Assembly (NCBI RefSeq): GCF_018398315.1
Contig: NZ_JAHBRW010000001.1
Coordinates: 2,860,501 to 2,924,500 of the forward strand
Reading direction: 5' to 3'
DNA from: Chelatococcus sp. YT9
Lineage (GTDB): Bacteria; Pseudomonadota; Alphaproteobacteria; Rhizobiales; Beijerinckiaceae
Length of the DNA stretch: 64,000 bases
Part shown: positions 18,895 to 27,050 of the stretch, one piece after another
How the letters are laid out: every line of letters begins with the position of its first letter
Numbering within the stretch: the first letter of the stretch is position 1
Position numbers and translations under genes: made by a program
Notes under the pieces: generated by a model
Told to the model about the DNA's origin: nothing
Database searches by the model: none
What the model saw: only the letters and a program-made list of their open reading frames with translations

Positions 18895-19866
18895 TCAAGG
18901 CCAGCCCGGCGGCGTGTCCGCGAAAGCCTGGGTCCTGAGATAGGCGAGCAGCCTCCGGCGAAAGGCCGCGAAGGCAGGTGACAAGGACGCGGGGACCTCT
19001 AAGGCATGAGGCGAGGGCACGGCATCTGCTGCCCAGGGCGTAGCCGTCAAGGCCTCGCGGTAGATCTGCGCGAACCGGTCCTCGCCCGCCCATTCTGCGA
19101 AATGCCAGGGCTTGGGATGATTGACGAAATGCATCACCACCGGCGCGATCAGGGATTCCAGATCGAGAAGCTGGAAGTCCCCCATGAAGTTGTAGCGGGG
19201 CGAAAGGGCAAGCCAGCTGTCCTGCAGCACTGCATTGAGGGCGCTCTGGTCGTGAAACTGACAGCGCGCCGGCGCGGCCGCGAGGAAGGCCAGGGCCTTC
19301 TCCGTTACCCTCTGGGCGCGCCACAGGTCTGGGTCGATGACGAGCAGGCCGGAGTTGAAGTAGGGACGTTCCAGCGGCAGGCCGAGGCCAGCGCGATAGG
19401 CGCGGAATTCCGCGGTGAGCGGCCCGTCCTCGAAATCCTTGAGGAAGATCATGTCGATGGCAGCCGCCAGCGGTCGGCCATGAAGCGGCAGACTGAGCAG
19501 CCGTGACAGGCCGGGACGCATGACGACCATGTCGGCATCGAGATAGACGATGCGCTGGTAGTGCCCGTCGAGCAGCGCCGGGAGAAAGAGCCGGCGATAG
19601 GCGGCATGGGTGACATGCCGCCCAAGCGGCAGGGCGGCCGTCTCGGACGATTTTTCCCAGGGCAGTAGGGTAATGCGGGCGCGCAAATCGGCCGCCATGG
19701 CGTCATAGCCCGGTGCGACATCATGCGCATCGCAGAGAATGACGATGCTGGCCGGGATATCCGGCTCCTGCGCCAGCACGGAGCGTGCCGCGACGATGGC
19801 CGCCTTGAAATAGCGCGCGTCTGGCGTCAGGCAAATGGCGGCGCGGTGGTCCGGCGGCGGGATCAT
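18895..19866 (-). CDS. Glycosyltransferase family 8 protein
   Basis: The 323-residue protein has the GT8 pattern: an N-terminal nucleotide-binding region (AICLTPDARYFKAAIVAARS), the metal-binding DXD motif in RIVYLDADMVVM near residues 104-115, and a C-terminal FNSGLLVIDP plus HFVNHPKPWHF motif near 243-253. GT8 enzymes are retaining transferases such as LPS glucosyl- or galactosyltransferases. The acceptor here is unknown. Its ATG overlaps the stop of the upstream dipeptidase gene by four bases, so the two are co-transcribed, a surprising pairing. Confidence 0.88.
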   Translation of the reverse strand: MIPPPDHRAAICLTPDARYFKAAIVAARSVLAQEPDIPASIVILCDAHDVAPGYDAMAADLRARITLLPWEKSSETAALPLGRHVTHAAYRRLFLPALLDGHYQRIVYLDADMVVMRPGLSRLLSLPLHGRPLAAAIDMIFLKDFEDGPLTAEFRAYRAGLGLPLERPYFNSGLLVIDPDLWRAQRVTEKALAFLAAAPARCQFHDQSALNAVLQDSWLALSPRYNFMGDFQLLDLESLIAPVVMHFVNHPKPWHFAEWAGEDRFAQIYREALTATPWAADAVPSPHALEVPASLSPAFAAFRRRLLAYLRTQAFADTPPGWP

Positions 19867-21038
19867 GCGGGAAAGTCGCCGGTTTGTCCGAGCGCCGGCG
19901 TCTCGGTCTTGCGCAGGCGGATGCCGACGCGTTCCACAGTGCGGAAGACGCGGAGGAAATTGCCGCTCGCAAGCCCGGCGACGGCCTCATCGGACCAGCC
20001 GCGGCGGATCATCTCGGCGAGGAGATGAGGGAAGCGGCTGACGTCCTCCAGCCCCTGCGGCGTCGGGCCGCCGAAGAAATCCGAGCCGATCCCGACATGG
20101 GCGGGGCCGATGCGGTCGGCGATATACTCGATATGGTCCGCAAGCTGCTCCAATGTGGCGCGCGGCTGCGGTCCGGCTTCGCGGCTTCGCGCCCGCATGG
20201 CGGCCAGCACGTTGATGTTTTCGGCGTTCTTGCCGTAGGCGTCCTTGAAAGGGCGTGTCCAGTCACGCGAGGCCTGATTGATGAAGTCTGGCACGAAGGT
20301 CGCCATCACGATTCCGCCGTTCGCCTTCAGCCGATCGAGCACGTCGTCCGGCACGTTGCGAGGATGGTCGCAGAGGGCGCGCGCGTTGGAATGCGAGAAG
20401 ACGATGGGCGCGTGCGAGATATCGAGCACCTGGTGCATGACGTCCACCGACACATGGGCGCAATCGACGATCATGCCGAGGCGGTTCAACTCCTGCACCA
20501 CGGCGCGGCCGAAGGCGGTGAGGCCGCCATGGCGCGGCGCGTCAGTGGCCGAATCCACCCAATCGAGCGTCTCGTTGTGGCAGAGCGTCATCAGCCGCAC
20601 GCCGGCGGCCTGCCAGATGCGCAGGGGGGCGAGGCTGTTCTCCAGCCCGACGCCGCTCTCCACCGTCATGAAGGAGGCGATCTTGCCTTGTTTCTTAGCG
20701 CGGAGGATGTCGCTCGCCCGTGTCGCCGGCAGAAACACGTCCGGGTAAAGCGCGTTCATGCGCCTGATGAGGTCGATCTGCTCGAGCGTGGTTCGCGCGG
20801 GATGCGGCACGGCCGTCGGCAGGAAGGCGGCCCAGAACTGCGCGCTGAGCCGCCCGGCCTTCATGCGGGGAATGTCCGTATCCGTGTTCTGATGGACGCG
20901 GGTGAGGTCATACGCGGCGACATCTCCTCGCGCCGCGCGATCGATCCGGATGACCCAAGGCAGGTCGTTGTGACCGTCAACAAGGGGCAATGTCTCCAGT
21001 AACCTTTGGGCCCTCTCGAGGGCCAAATCCTTGCTCAT
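19863..21038 (-). CDS. Membrane-dipeptidase-like metallopeptidase (M19)
   Basis: The 391-residue protein fits peptidase family M19 (renal-dipeptidase type), zinc enzymes that split dipeptides with broad specificity. It has the first metal site DGHNDLPW (residues 21-28), the middle ligands in FMTVESGVG and DCAHVSVDV, and FSHSNARALCDHPRN further on. No signal peptide is visible, so it is probably cytoplasmic. I chose the ATG at 21038 because GGGAG lies six bases upstream; an in-frame codon at 21080 lacks one. It is the first gene of a two-gene transcript with the GT8 gene. Confidence 0.92.
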   Translation of the reverse strand: MSKDLALERAQRLLETLPLVDGHNDLPWVIRIDRAARGDVAAYDLTRVHQNTDTDIPRMKAGRLSAQFWAAFLPTAVPHPARTTLEQIDLIRRMNALYPDVFLPATRASDILRAKKQGKIASFMTVESGVGLENSLAPLRIWQAAGVRLMTLCHNETLDWVDSATDAPRHGGLTAFGRAVVQELNRLGMIVDCAHVSVDVMHQVLDISHAPIVFSHSNARALCDHPRNVPDDVLDRLKANGGIVMATFVPDFINQASRDWTRPFKDAYGKNAENINVLAAMRARSREAGPQPRATLEQLADHIEYIADRIGPAHVGIGSDFFGGPTPQGLEDVSRFPHLLAEMIRRGWSDEAVAGLASGNFLRVFRTVERVGIRLRKTETPALGQTGDFPA

Positions 21039-21343
21039 GGTTGCTCCCAGGACGCTCGCCGGATGCTTCGCCAAGCGCAAATCACATCTCGATGCGCTGA
21101 GCTAGGGTTCTGCTTAATGCAGGGTAAAGCAAGGGTTTGGGCGGATTTTTCCAATGAAAGCCAAGCTTTTTCACCGCCCGACCTTTAGCCGACAAGATTT
21201 GATCAACCACACCTGATCAGCATCGCTTAACCTGAAAATCCAGCAACCATTTCGCATTAACGGGTTGGCTAGGAGGGTTGCACGAAGGTTGACGCATCAA
21301 AGGCAATCAAGCGGCAAAAAATAAGGCCGCGGAGGCGTCGGTT

Positions 21344-21805
21344 ATGATCAACAAGAAGCTTCGTGAGTTCGTGGACAGGGCCCTCGATCACAACAGCATC
21401 TCGGACGAGGACGTGCAGCGGCTGCAGGCCGACATCCTTGCGGACGGCATCGCGACCCGCGCGGAGGCGGACGCGCTGATCGCCGTCGATCGCATCGTCA
21501 ACCCAACGTCACGCGCCTGGGGCGACGTGGTGATCGCCCTCATCGTGGACTATGTGGTTTGGGGCGAGCGTCCCAGCGGCATCGTGCGCGGCGAGGACGC
21601 CCACTGGCTCGTCGTCTCGCTGGGCGCCGGTGGCGGCCCGACCCCGGTGGCGCTCCGCCTCGCCCATGAGATCGTCCGCGAGGCGGCTCAGGTCGACGAG
21701 ACGCTCTTGACCTTCATCCTGCGCAGCCAGCGCGGCATGCCTGAAACCGTCGTCGAGGAACTCGACCACTACCGCCGTCCCGCCCGGCGGACCGTGGCGG
21801 CTTGA
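21344..21805 (+). CDS. Conserved hypothetical protein, 153 residues
   Basis: The product starts MINKKLREFVDRALDHNSIS and is mostly helical by composition, with a central hydrophobic stretch GDVVIALIVDYVVWGE near residues 60-75. No signal peptide, cysteine pair or catalytic motif can be seen. I do not recognise a named family. It stands alone with a 305-base spacer before it. Its codon use matches the flanking housekeeping genes. The strong coding bias makes it a real gene; the function is open. Confidence 0.78.
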   Translation: MINKKLREFVDRALDHNSISDEDVQRLQADILADGIATRAEADALIAVDRIVNPTSRAWGDVVIALIVDYVVWGERPSGIVRGEDAHWLVVSLGAGGGPTPVALRLAHEIVREAAQVDETLLTFILRSQRGMPETVVEELDHYRRPARRTVAA

Positions 21806-21851
21806 GCTCGCCACGTCCATGATCGGCAAGTTTGCGGTTCTTCCGCGGCTA

Positions 21852-23258
21852 TCAATTGAAGGCGTAGTTCTGGTAGAGGGTGACGTTGCTCAGGGTGGAG
21901 GAACTCGCATTTCCAAGATCCGTCGAGCCCGGTTCCCGGCTGATGACCCCGGTCGCGCCGTTGTAGACGGCGGGAACGATAGCGCCGGACAGGTCGCCGG
22001 ATGTCGCGTAGCCCGTAATCAGGTTGCCGCCGACAAGAATTCGACCGTAGGTCGTGTCCGCGCGGATCAGTGCGATGCCGCCAGGGGCGTTTCGGACGGT
22101 GTTGGCCGTCACGACATCGAACATCTTCTGTGTTCCCAATTTTCCGGTATTGACGTTGGTCGGATAGACGGAGATCGCGTATCCTGCCGCATTCTCCACC
22201 ATGTTCCCGTTGATCAGGACATCGCCCTGGCCGCCGATGCCAGCGCCAGTCGTCTGCGCCGGGCCGGTTCCGTAGGGAACGGTTCTTACTTCCGAGTCAA
22301 TGACTTGATTGGATGATACGATGACGCGGCGACCCCCGGCATCGACATTGACGACGCTTATTCCAAAGCCTGAATATTTGACGATGTTACCGGTGACTAT
22401 TCCGCCCTCATAGATGATAGTGGGGTCACTTGACCCGTCCGGCGCTTCGATATAAATCGCTGTTTCTTTCGAATCATAACAATAATTGTTTGTGACCTTT
22501 GCATCATCGCAGCTATTCACACGGATCGCGGACAGGGACGATCCGGAAATATTATTGCCGGCTATCGTTATTCCACCCGCGCGAAAGCTCGATATGCCAT
22601 TCCCGTATTGGCCTGTTCCCCCGGCGACATTATCCGTATTGCTGATTTTATTATCCTGGATGATCGATCCGTCGAAACTGCGTATATATCGCCAAACCCC
22701 AATGCCATTGTTCCTGTTTTGGGTCAGTATATTGGTCGATATGATCATTCCAATGGAATCAATCAAAAATATACCAAATGAAAGGCTGTTGCTTGACGTG
22801 CAGCCCGTCACCTTTCCCTGCGATTTATAGAGATAAATTCCCGATCCGTTGGAATTGAGCGTCTGACAATTCTCAATATGGATGGATCGGCATGAATCCA
22901 CGCTGATCAGCCCGTTTATTATGTTGCCCGGGGGAAAGGGCGTGTCGGTGCCGTCGACGACCATATCCCGTATCGTCACCCGCCCGATCTCACTGTTCCC
23001 TGGAAGCGGCTGGACGCGCAGACAACAGGTCGCTGTGGTTCCAAAAGGCAGCAGTTTCGTTCCCGCCGGGCTTCCGATGATCTCCACGGGCCGATCGATA
23101 ACGATTTCACCAACGTGGTATGTGCCATCTGGTATGAAGAGTGGAAGTCCTTGAGCTGCTGCGGCATCCACGGCATTCTTCAATGACAGTGACTGATCAG
23201 TGCCAGTGTTTGGTGTGACCCCGTAGTCAACTGCATTCAATGATGTCACTGTAACCAT
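21852..23258 (-). CDS. Right-handed parallel beta-helix (pectate-lyase-like) repeat protein
   Basis: The 468-residue protein begins with a pectate-lyase-superfamily entry segment (NAVDYGVTPNTGTDQS, then SLKNAVDAAAAQGLPLFIP and GTYHVGEIVIDRPVEIIG). It continues with many imperfect 20-25-residue turns such as NGSGIYLYKSQGKVTGC, typical of right-handed beta-helices. It resembles the twin-arginine beta-helix proteins of Rhizobiales but has no signal peptide or Tat motif. I chose ATG 23258 because GGGGAGAG lies upstream. The middle of the gene is AT-richer than the surroundings and uses codons such as ATA and TTA, suggesting recent acquisition. No catalytic residues can be assigned; carbohydrate binding is a guess. 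Confidence 0.8.
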   Translation of the reverse strand: MVTVTSLNAVDYGVTPNTGTDQSLSLKNAVDAAAAQGLPLFIPDGTYHVGEIVIDRPVEIIGSPAGTKLLPFGTTATCCLRVQPLPGNSEIGRVTIRDMVVDGTDTPFPPGNIINGLISVDSCRSIHIENCQTLNSNGSGIYLYKSQGKVTGCTSSNSLSFGIFLIDSIGMIISTNILTQNRNNGIGVWRYIRSFDGSIIQDNKISNTDNVAGGTGQYGNGISSFRAGGITIAGNNISGSSLSAIRVNSCDDAKVTNNYCYDSKETAIYIEAPDGSSDPTIIYEGGIVTGNIVKYSGFGISVVNVDAGGRRVIVSSNQVIDSEVRTVPYGTGPAQTTGAGIGGQGDVLINGNMVENAAGYAISVYPTNVNTGKLGTQKMFDVVTANTVRNAPGGIALIRADTTYGRILVGGNLITGYATSGDLSGAIVPAVYNGATGVISREPGSTDLGNASSSTLSNVTLYQNYAFN

Positions 23259-23285
23259 GAAGACTCTCCCCAATCTTGCGGATGT

Positions 23286-23315
23286 ATTCTAATATTAAAT
23301 AGATCTTAATATCAA
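23286..23315 (-). promoter_or_regulatory. Sigma70-type promoter with operator-like palindrome upstream of the beta-helix gene
   Basis: Read on the minus strand there is TTGATA (23315-23310), an 18-base spacer and TAGAAT (23291-23286), each matching five of six consensus bases. A perfect inverted repeat ATATTAA-N7-TTAATAT (23292-23312) fills the spacer and the edge of the -35 box. The arrangement suggests a repressor site. The start ATG lies 28 bases downstream of the -10 element. Confidence 0.6.
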
Positions 23316-23532
23316 TTTTTTAATGGAGAACTGTTCTTGGCCGGTGGGACGTGCCAGGGGGCGGCCTCGTTGGCACGTCTTGACCGCTCACGGGTTGCAT
23401 GAGAGCAATCCGTGAAAGTATGAAACGGTAGTCCTTTCGGGTTGCGTGAAAATCAAGGGATGGGGGCGCCTTCGTGACTTGAAGGCAAGTGGACATGCAC
23501 GACGACTGCGCTGCAGAATCAGGAGGCATCCA

Positions 23533-24246
23533 TTGACTGTGGCCGACTATGTGGGGCTGGTGTTCTTCATCGCGGCCTGGCTTGGCTATCGCTTCATGGT
23601 GGAAGATAGCCGCTTCGCGACGCGCGGCCTCAACAGCCGGATGCATCGTGTCCGCCACCTCTGGATGCAGCAGATGCTCTCGCGGGACCTGCGCATGATC
23701 GATACCGCGATCATGGGGACCTTGCAGAACGGCGCGGCTTTTTTCGCATCGAGCTCCATCATCGCGCTCGGCGGCGCGCTGGCATTGCTGCGCTCCGGCG
23801 ACGAGGCGCTCGCCTTTCTCGCCGATCTGCCGATGAGCGTTCCCGTTTCGCGGGCGGCCTGGGAGGTGAAGGTCATCGGCCTTGTCGTCATCTTCGGCTA
23901 TACGTTCTTCAAATTCGCCTGGTCATATCGCCTCTTCAACTATGCCGCGATCCTCATGGGTGCGACGCCGATGGCCATTGACCGCGAACGGCCCGAGGCG
24001 ATGCTGGCCGCGCGCCGCGCCGCTAACATGAGCATCGCGGCGGCCCGCCATTTCAACCGCGGCCAACGTTCCATCTTCTTTGCGCTTGCCTATCTCGGCT
24101 GGTTCATCAATCCCTATGCGTTGATGCTGACGACCTCAGGCGTTCTCGCCGTGATGTGGCGCCGTCAGTTCTCCTCGGAAGCCTTGGCTGCGCTTGGTCC
24201 TGATGACGATCTGCGGCCTGGGGATAGCGATGCGAGGGATGGGTGA
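23533..24246 (+). CDS. DUF599-family membrane protein
   Basis: This 237-residue protein has four likely membrane segments, starting with DYVGLVFFIAAWLGYRF, then FASSSIIALGGALALL, IGLVVIFGYTFFKFAWSYRLFNY and FFALAYLGWFINPYALML. The HLWMQQMLSRDLRMIDTAIM stretch is characteristic of DUF599. I chose the TTG start at 23533 because a perfect AGGAGG precedes it by six bases; the frame opens 87 bases earlier but those codons look unrelated. The function of the family is unknown. Confidence 0.85.
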   Translation: MTVADYVGLVFFIAAWLGYRFMVEDSRFATRGLNSRMHRVRHLWMQQMLSRDLRMIDTAIMGTLQNGAAFFASSSIIALGGALALLRSGDEALAFLADLPMSVPVSRAAWEVKVIGLVVIFGYTFFKFAWSYRLFNYAAILMGATPMAIDRERPEAMLAARRAANMSIAAARHFNRGQRSIFFALAYLGWFINPYALMLTTSGVLAVMWRRQFSSEALAALGPDDDLRPGDSDARDG

Positions 24247-24265
24247 GACGAATGAGTGACGCGGA

Positions 24266-24544
24266 ATGACCGGGCCGATACGGATTTCAGAAGTGGATCT
24301 CGAAAGGGCGATGCTCGATCTCGCCGCGCGCTGCGCGCCCGGCAAGACCTTCGACCCGACCGACGTCGCACGCGTCCTGGCCGGCGCGGCGCCGGAGTCC
24401 TGGGGCCGCATCATGCAGCCGGTGCGGCGGACGGCGGTGCGGCTGGCCGAGGAGGGTCGCCTCGTCATCTACCGCAAGGGCAAGCCCGCCGATCCCTCAG
24501 ATTTCAAGGGCGTCTACCGGCTGGGGCCGCCTCGGCTCGATTGA
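24266..24544 (+). CDS. DUF3253-family small protein
   Basis: The 92-residue protein fits the DUF3253 pattern: an N-terminal helix, the segment KTFDPTDVARVL, then RIMQPVRRTAVRLAEEGRLVIYRKG and a C-terminal DFKGVYRLG. The arrangement resembles a small winged helix, but binding of DNA has not been shown. It lies 19 bases after the DUF599 gene. Its 3' end overlaps the 3' end of the convergent ydcF-like gene by 41 bases. Confidence 0.85.
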   Translation: MTGPIRISEVDLERAMLDLAARCAPGKTFDPTDVARVLAGAAPESWGRIMQPVRRTAVRLAEEGRLVIYRKGKPADPSDFKGVYRLGPPRLD

Positions 24545-25370
24545 GCGCTGCCGCTGCCGCTGCCGCGCCGTTGGTCGGGGAGGGCAGGAGCGCATCCGTA
24601 TAGCCCTTGAGGCGATAGGCGATCAGCCCCATGGCCTCGCGCACGGTGAGGTCGGTGAGGCGCAGCCCCTCGGAGACCATCCGGAAGGGCCTGATGTCGT
24701 CGATGCTGTCGTCGGCGCGGAAATCGACAGGATAGGGCTCCACATCGAAGCCGGCGGCGCGGAACGTGCCCATCGCACGCGGCATGTGGAAGGCGGAGGT
24801 GACGAGAAGCCAGCGCTCGCCGGGCTGCGGTGTCACCAGCTTCGCGGTGAAGAGGGCGTTCTCGTGCGTATTGCGCGACTGGCCCTCGTAGATCACGCGA
24901 CTGTCGGACAGCGATGCTGACTGGAAGAGATCGCGCGCCATCTCGGCTTCCGATACGGGCGAGCGCAGGAGAATGGCATCGTGCCCCCCGGTGAAGACGA
25001 CGCGCGCTTCGGGATTGTGGTGGGCGAGGGCCAGCGCGGCTGACACACGAGCCCCCGCGTCGGTGAGGCGCATCTGACCGCGCCGATAGTCCAGCGCACC
25101 GCCGAGCACGATGATGCCGTCAACCGGCCGCGCCGATGCGGCGGCGTCCCCCGCGGCGGGCGGAAAGCGGCGCTCGAGCTCCCGGATCATCAGGCGGGGC
25201 ACCGGGCTCGAGCCGAACACGAGAAACCCGAGCGCGCCGAGCGCGACAAGAACCCGGCCCGCCTTGAAGAACCGCGTAAACAGGAGCAAGGCGCCGAGGC
25301 ACACTGTCGCCATCATGAGGGTCGAAGGCGCCGTCAGGAACCAGATGATCTTCGATACGTAAAAGAACAT
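24504..25370 (-). CDS. YdcF/ElyC-like (DUF218) envelope protein
   Basis: The 288-residue protein has two N-terminal membrane segments (about residues 5-29 and 39-52) and a DUF218 domain with GIIVLGGALDYRRG near residues 85-98, VVFTGGHDAIL near 124-134 and LVTSAFHMPRAMGTFRAAG near 190-208. ElyC-type proteins affect peptidoglycan and enterobacterial common antigen metabolism in E. coli; a similar envelope role is inferred. The Ala-rich C-terminus (residues 267-288) is the part that overlaps the neighbouring convergent gene. Confidence 0.85.
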   Translation of the reverse strand: MFFYVSKIIWFLTAPSTLMMATVCLGALLLFTRFFKAGRVLVALGALGFLVFGSSPVPRLMIRELERRFPPAAGDAAASARPVDGIIVLGGALDYRRGQMRLTDAGARVSAALALAHHNPEARVVFTGGHDAILLRSPVSEAEMARDLFQSASLSDSRVIYEGQSRNTHENALFTAKLVTPQPGERWLLVTSAFHMPRAMGTFRAAGFDVEPYPVDFRADDSIDDIRPFRMVSEGLRLTDLTVREAMGLIAYRLKGYTDALLPSPTNGAAAAAAALNRAEAAPAGRRP

Positions 25371-25524
25371 GAGCGCGTCCGACTGCGGGAATCAGCCGTT
25401 TATTCAAAAGGCGAAAGCTTAACAGCTTCCGTCAGTACCCGGCCGTTTACGCCGGCATGGCAGCAAAGGGGCTGTTCTATGCCTCGCGCGCGATCACGAT
25501 CACGCGGGCCGCCGACACAGGCGC

Positions 25525-26049
25525 TCAGCTGCGCTGCCTTTTCTTCTGGTGCTTGAGATAACGCTCGACCTCAATGGAACGGGCGGCGATCTCGCGCAAC
25601 TGACATCCCTTCTGCATCGTTGCCGAGCGCTCCTGCGGTAGGTCGTCGCTCATGAAGTCGCATTTCAGCGTGTAATAGTTCTGCCAAGCACGCTGCAGCG
25701 TGGCGAAGCGCTTGCGCGCGCTGGCCGGAAGAGAGCGGTTGACCTCTGTGATGGATGCCTCCAGCCGCGTCTGCCAGACCGTGCGTTCACGCTCGGTGCA
25801 GGAGGCTTCGTGCCGTGTTCCCTGAGGCATGGTCAGCTTCACGCAGACGACAGCGACGGATCCAATGCAGGCGTAGGGGGATTCGGCGCTGCCGGCGAGG
25901 CAGGATTCGATGACCTCGCTGTCCGACTGGGCTGCGACGAGCTTCGGCGTAAGCCCGAAAGCGTTGACGCCCTTGTTCTCCTCGCCCGCGAACGCACTGG
26001 CGGCGGCGAGGCAGGCGATGGCGAAAATGGTGGGGCCGAAGCACTTCAT
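25525..26049 (-). CDS. LprI-like (DUF1311) secreted protein
   Basis: The 174-residue protein has a signal peptide (residues 1-21, cut after AFA) and six cysteines after it. The C-terminal half has LQRAWQNYYTLKCDF and KGCQLREIAARSIEVERYL, the pattern of the DUF1311/LprI family. In mycobacteria LprI inhibits lysozyme; other family members are uncharacterised. I chose the ATG at 26049, since the 20 codons before it do not look like a signal peptide. It stands alone, divergent from nothing close. Confidence 0.8.
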   Translation of the reverse strand: MKCFGPTIFAIACLAAASAFAGEENKGVNAFGLTPKLVAAQSDSEVIESCLAGSAESPYACIGSVAVVCVKLTMPQGTRHEASCTERERTVWQTRLEASITEVNRSLPASARKRFATLQRAWQNYYTLKCDFMSDDLPQERSATMQKGCQLREIAARSIEVERYLKHQKKRQRS

Positions 26050-26175
26050 GGGCGAGCCTATAGCCCGGACAGGAGGCGGGATCATGGCAAAGCTCACGGT
26101 AACGATCAACGCGTCAGACGCCCGGCAGGGCTTTGCATGCGCAGGCTAGCTACCGACTATTGCTGTGGATTTAGG

Positions 26176-27021
26176 CTATTTCGGGCCGTCCCATTGTGGT
26201 CCCCAGCTTGGGTTGATCAGCCGTCCGTCGGGCCGTGCCAGGGCCGAGATCGCCGCCATGTCGTCGTCATCGAGCGCGAAATCGAAGATGCGACTGTTCT
26301 CCACAATGCGATCTGGAGATTGGGACTTCGGGATGGCGACCACCTCGGGCTGCTGGATATGCCAGCGTAGCACGACCTGCGCTGGGGTCCGTTCTGTCCG
26401 TTCAGAGATCGCCGCGATCACTGGATCTGCGAGAATCTTCGTCCGGCCAAGGGGAGCGTAGGAGGTGAATGCGATCCCATGACGCCGGCAGGCCGCAAGC
26501 ACCGCGCTCTGGTCGAGACGCGGATGATACTCGCACTGATTCGTGGCGAGCGGCTCGGTGCTGTGGTGGACCGCTTCCTCCACGAGTGCCACGGGGAAGT
26601 TGGACACCCCGATATGACGCGCGAGACCTTCGCGTTTCGCGGCGTTCAGGGCCCGCATCGATTCCTTGAGGGGAATTGATGGATTGGGCCAATGGATGAG
26701 GACGAGATCGACATAGTCGAGCTTCAGTCGCTTGAGGCTTGCTTCGGTCGCGCGCTCCAGCGCGCCAGAGCCGATCTGCTCGGGAGGCACCTTCGTGGTG
26801 ATGAAAATACTCTCGCGCGGTACGCCTGCGGAGCGCAGCCCTTCGCCGACGGCCTCCTCGTTGTCATAGGCTATCGCGGTGTCGATGTGCCGATAGCCGT
26901 TCTGGAGCGCTGCTTCGACCGCCGCGGAGGCCTCGTCATTGCGGGATTGCCAGGTGCCGAGTCCGAGGACCGGCATGTTGGCGCCGTTGGCGTGAACGGT
27001 GGGATACGCGACAGTGGCCAT
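26176..27021 (-). CDS. Aldo/keto reductase
   Basis: This 281-residue protein is a complete member of the aldo/keto reductase family (AKR5-like, 2,5-diketo-gluconate-reductase type). The catalytic tetrad is present: Asp47 and Tyr52 in HIDTAIAYDNEEAVG, Lys77 in ITTKV and His110 in LVLIHWPNP. The NADPH-binding region AIPKSQSPDRIVEN lies near residues 227-240. The physiological substrate is not evident from the neighbours. It lies 29 bases after the beta-hydroxylase gene on the same strand, so the two may share a transcript. Confidence 0.93.
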   Translation of the reverse strand: MATVAYPTVHANGANMPVLGLGTWQSRNDEASAAVEAALQNGYRHIDTAIAYDNEEAVGEGLRSAGVPRESIFITTKVPPEQIGSGALERATEASLKRLKLDYVDLVLIHWPNPSIPLKESMRALNAAKREGLARHIGVSNFPVALVEEAVHHSTEPLATNQCEYHPRLDQSAVLAACRRHGIAFTSYAPLGRTKILADPVIAAISERTERTPAQVVLRWHIQQPEVVAIPKSQSPDRIVENSRIFDFALDDDDMAAISALARPDGRLINPSWGPQWDGPK

Positions 27022-27050
27022 GGGCAGGGCTCCAGTTCGGGCGAATGCTA

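Noticed and set aside
19884-21002. 372-codon plus-strand frame
   Set aside because: It is the antisense shadow of the M19 dipeptidase, caused by high GC content; the dipeptidase has all family motifs.
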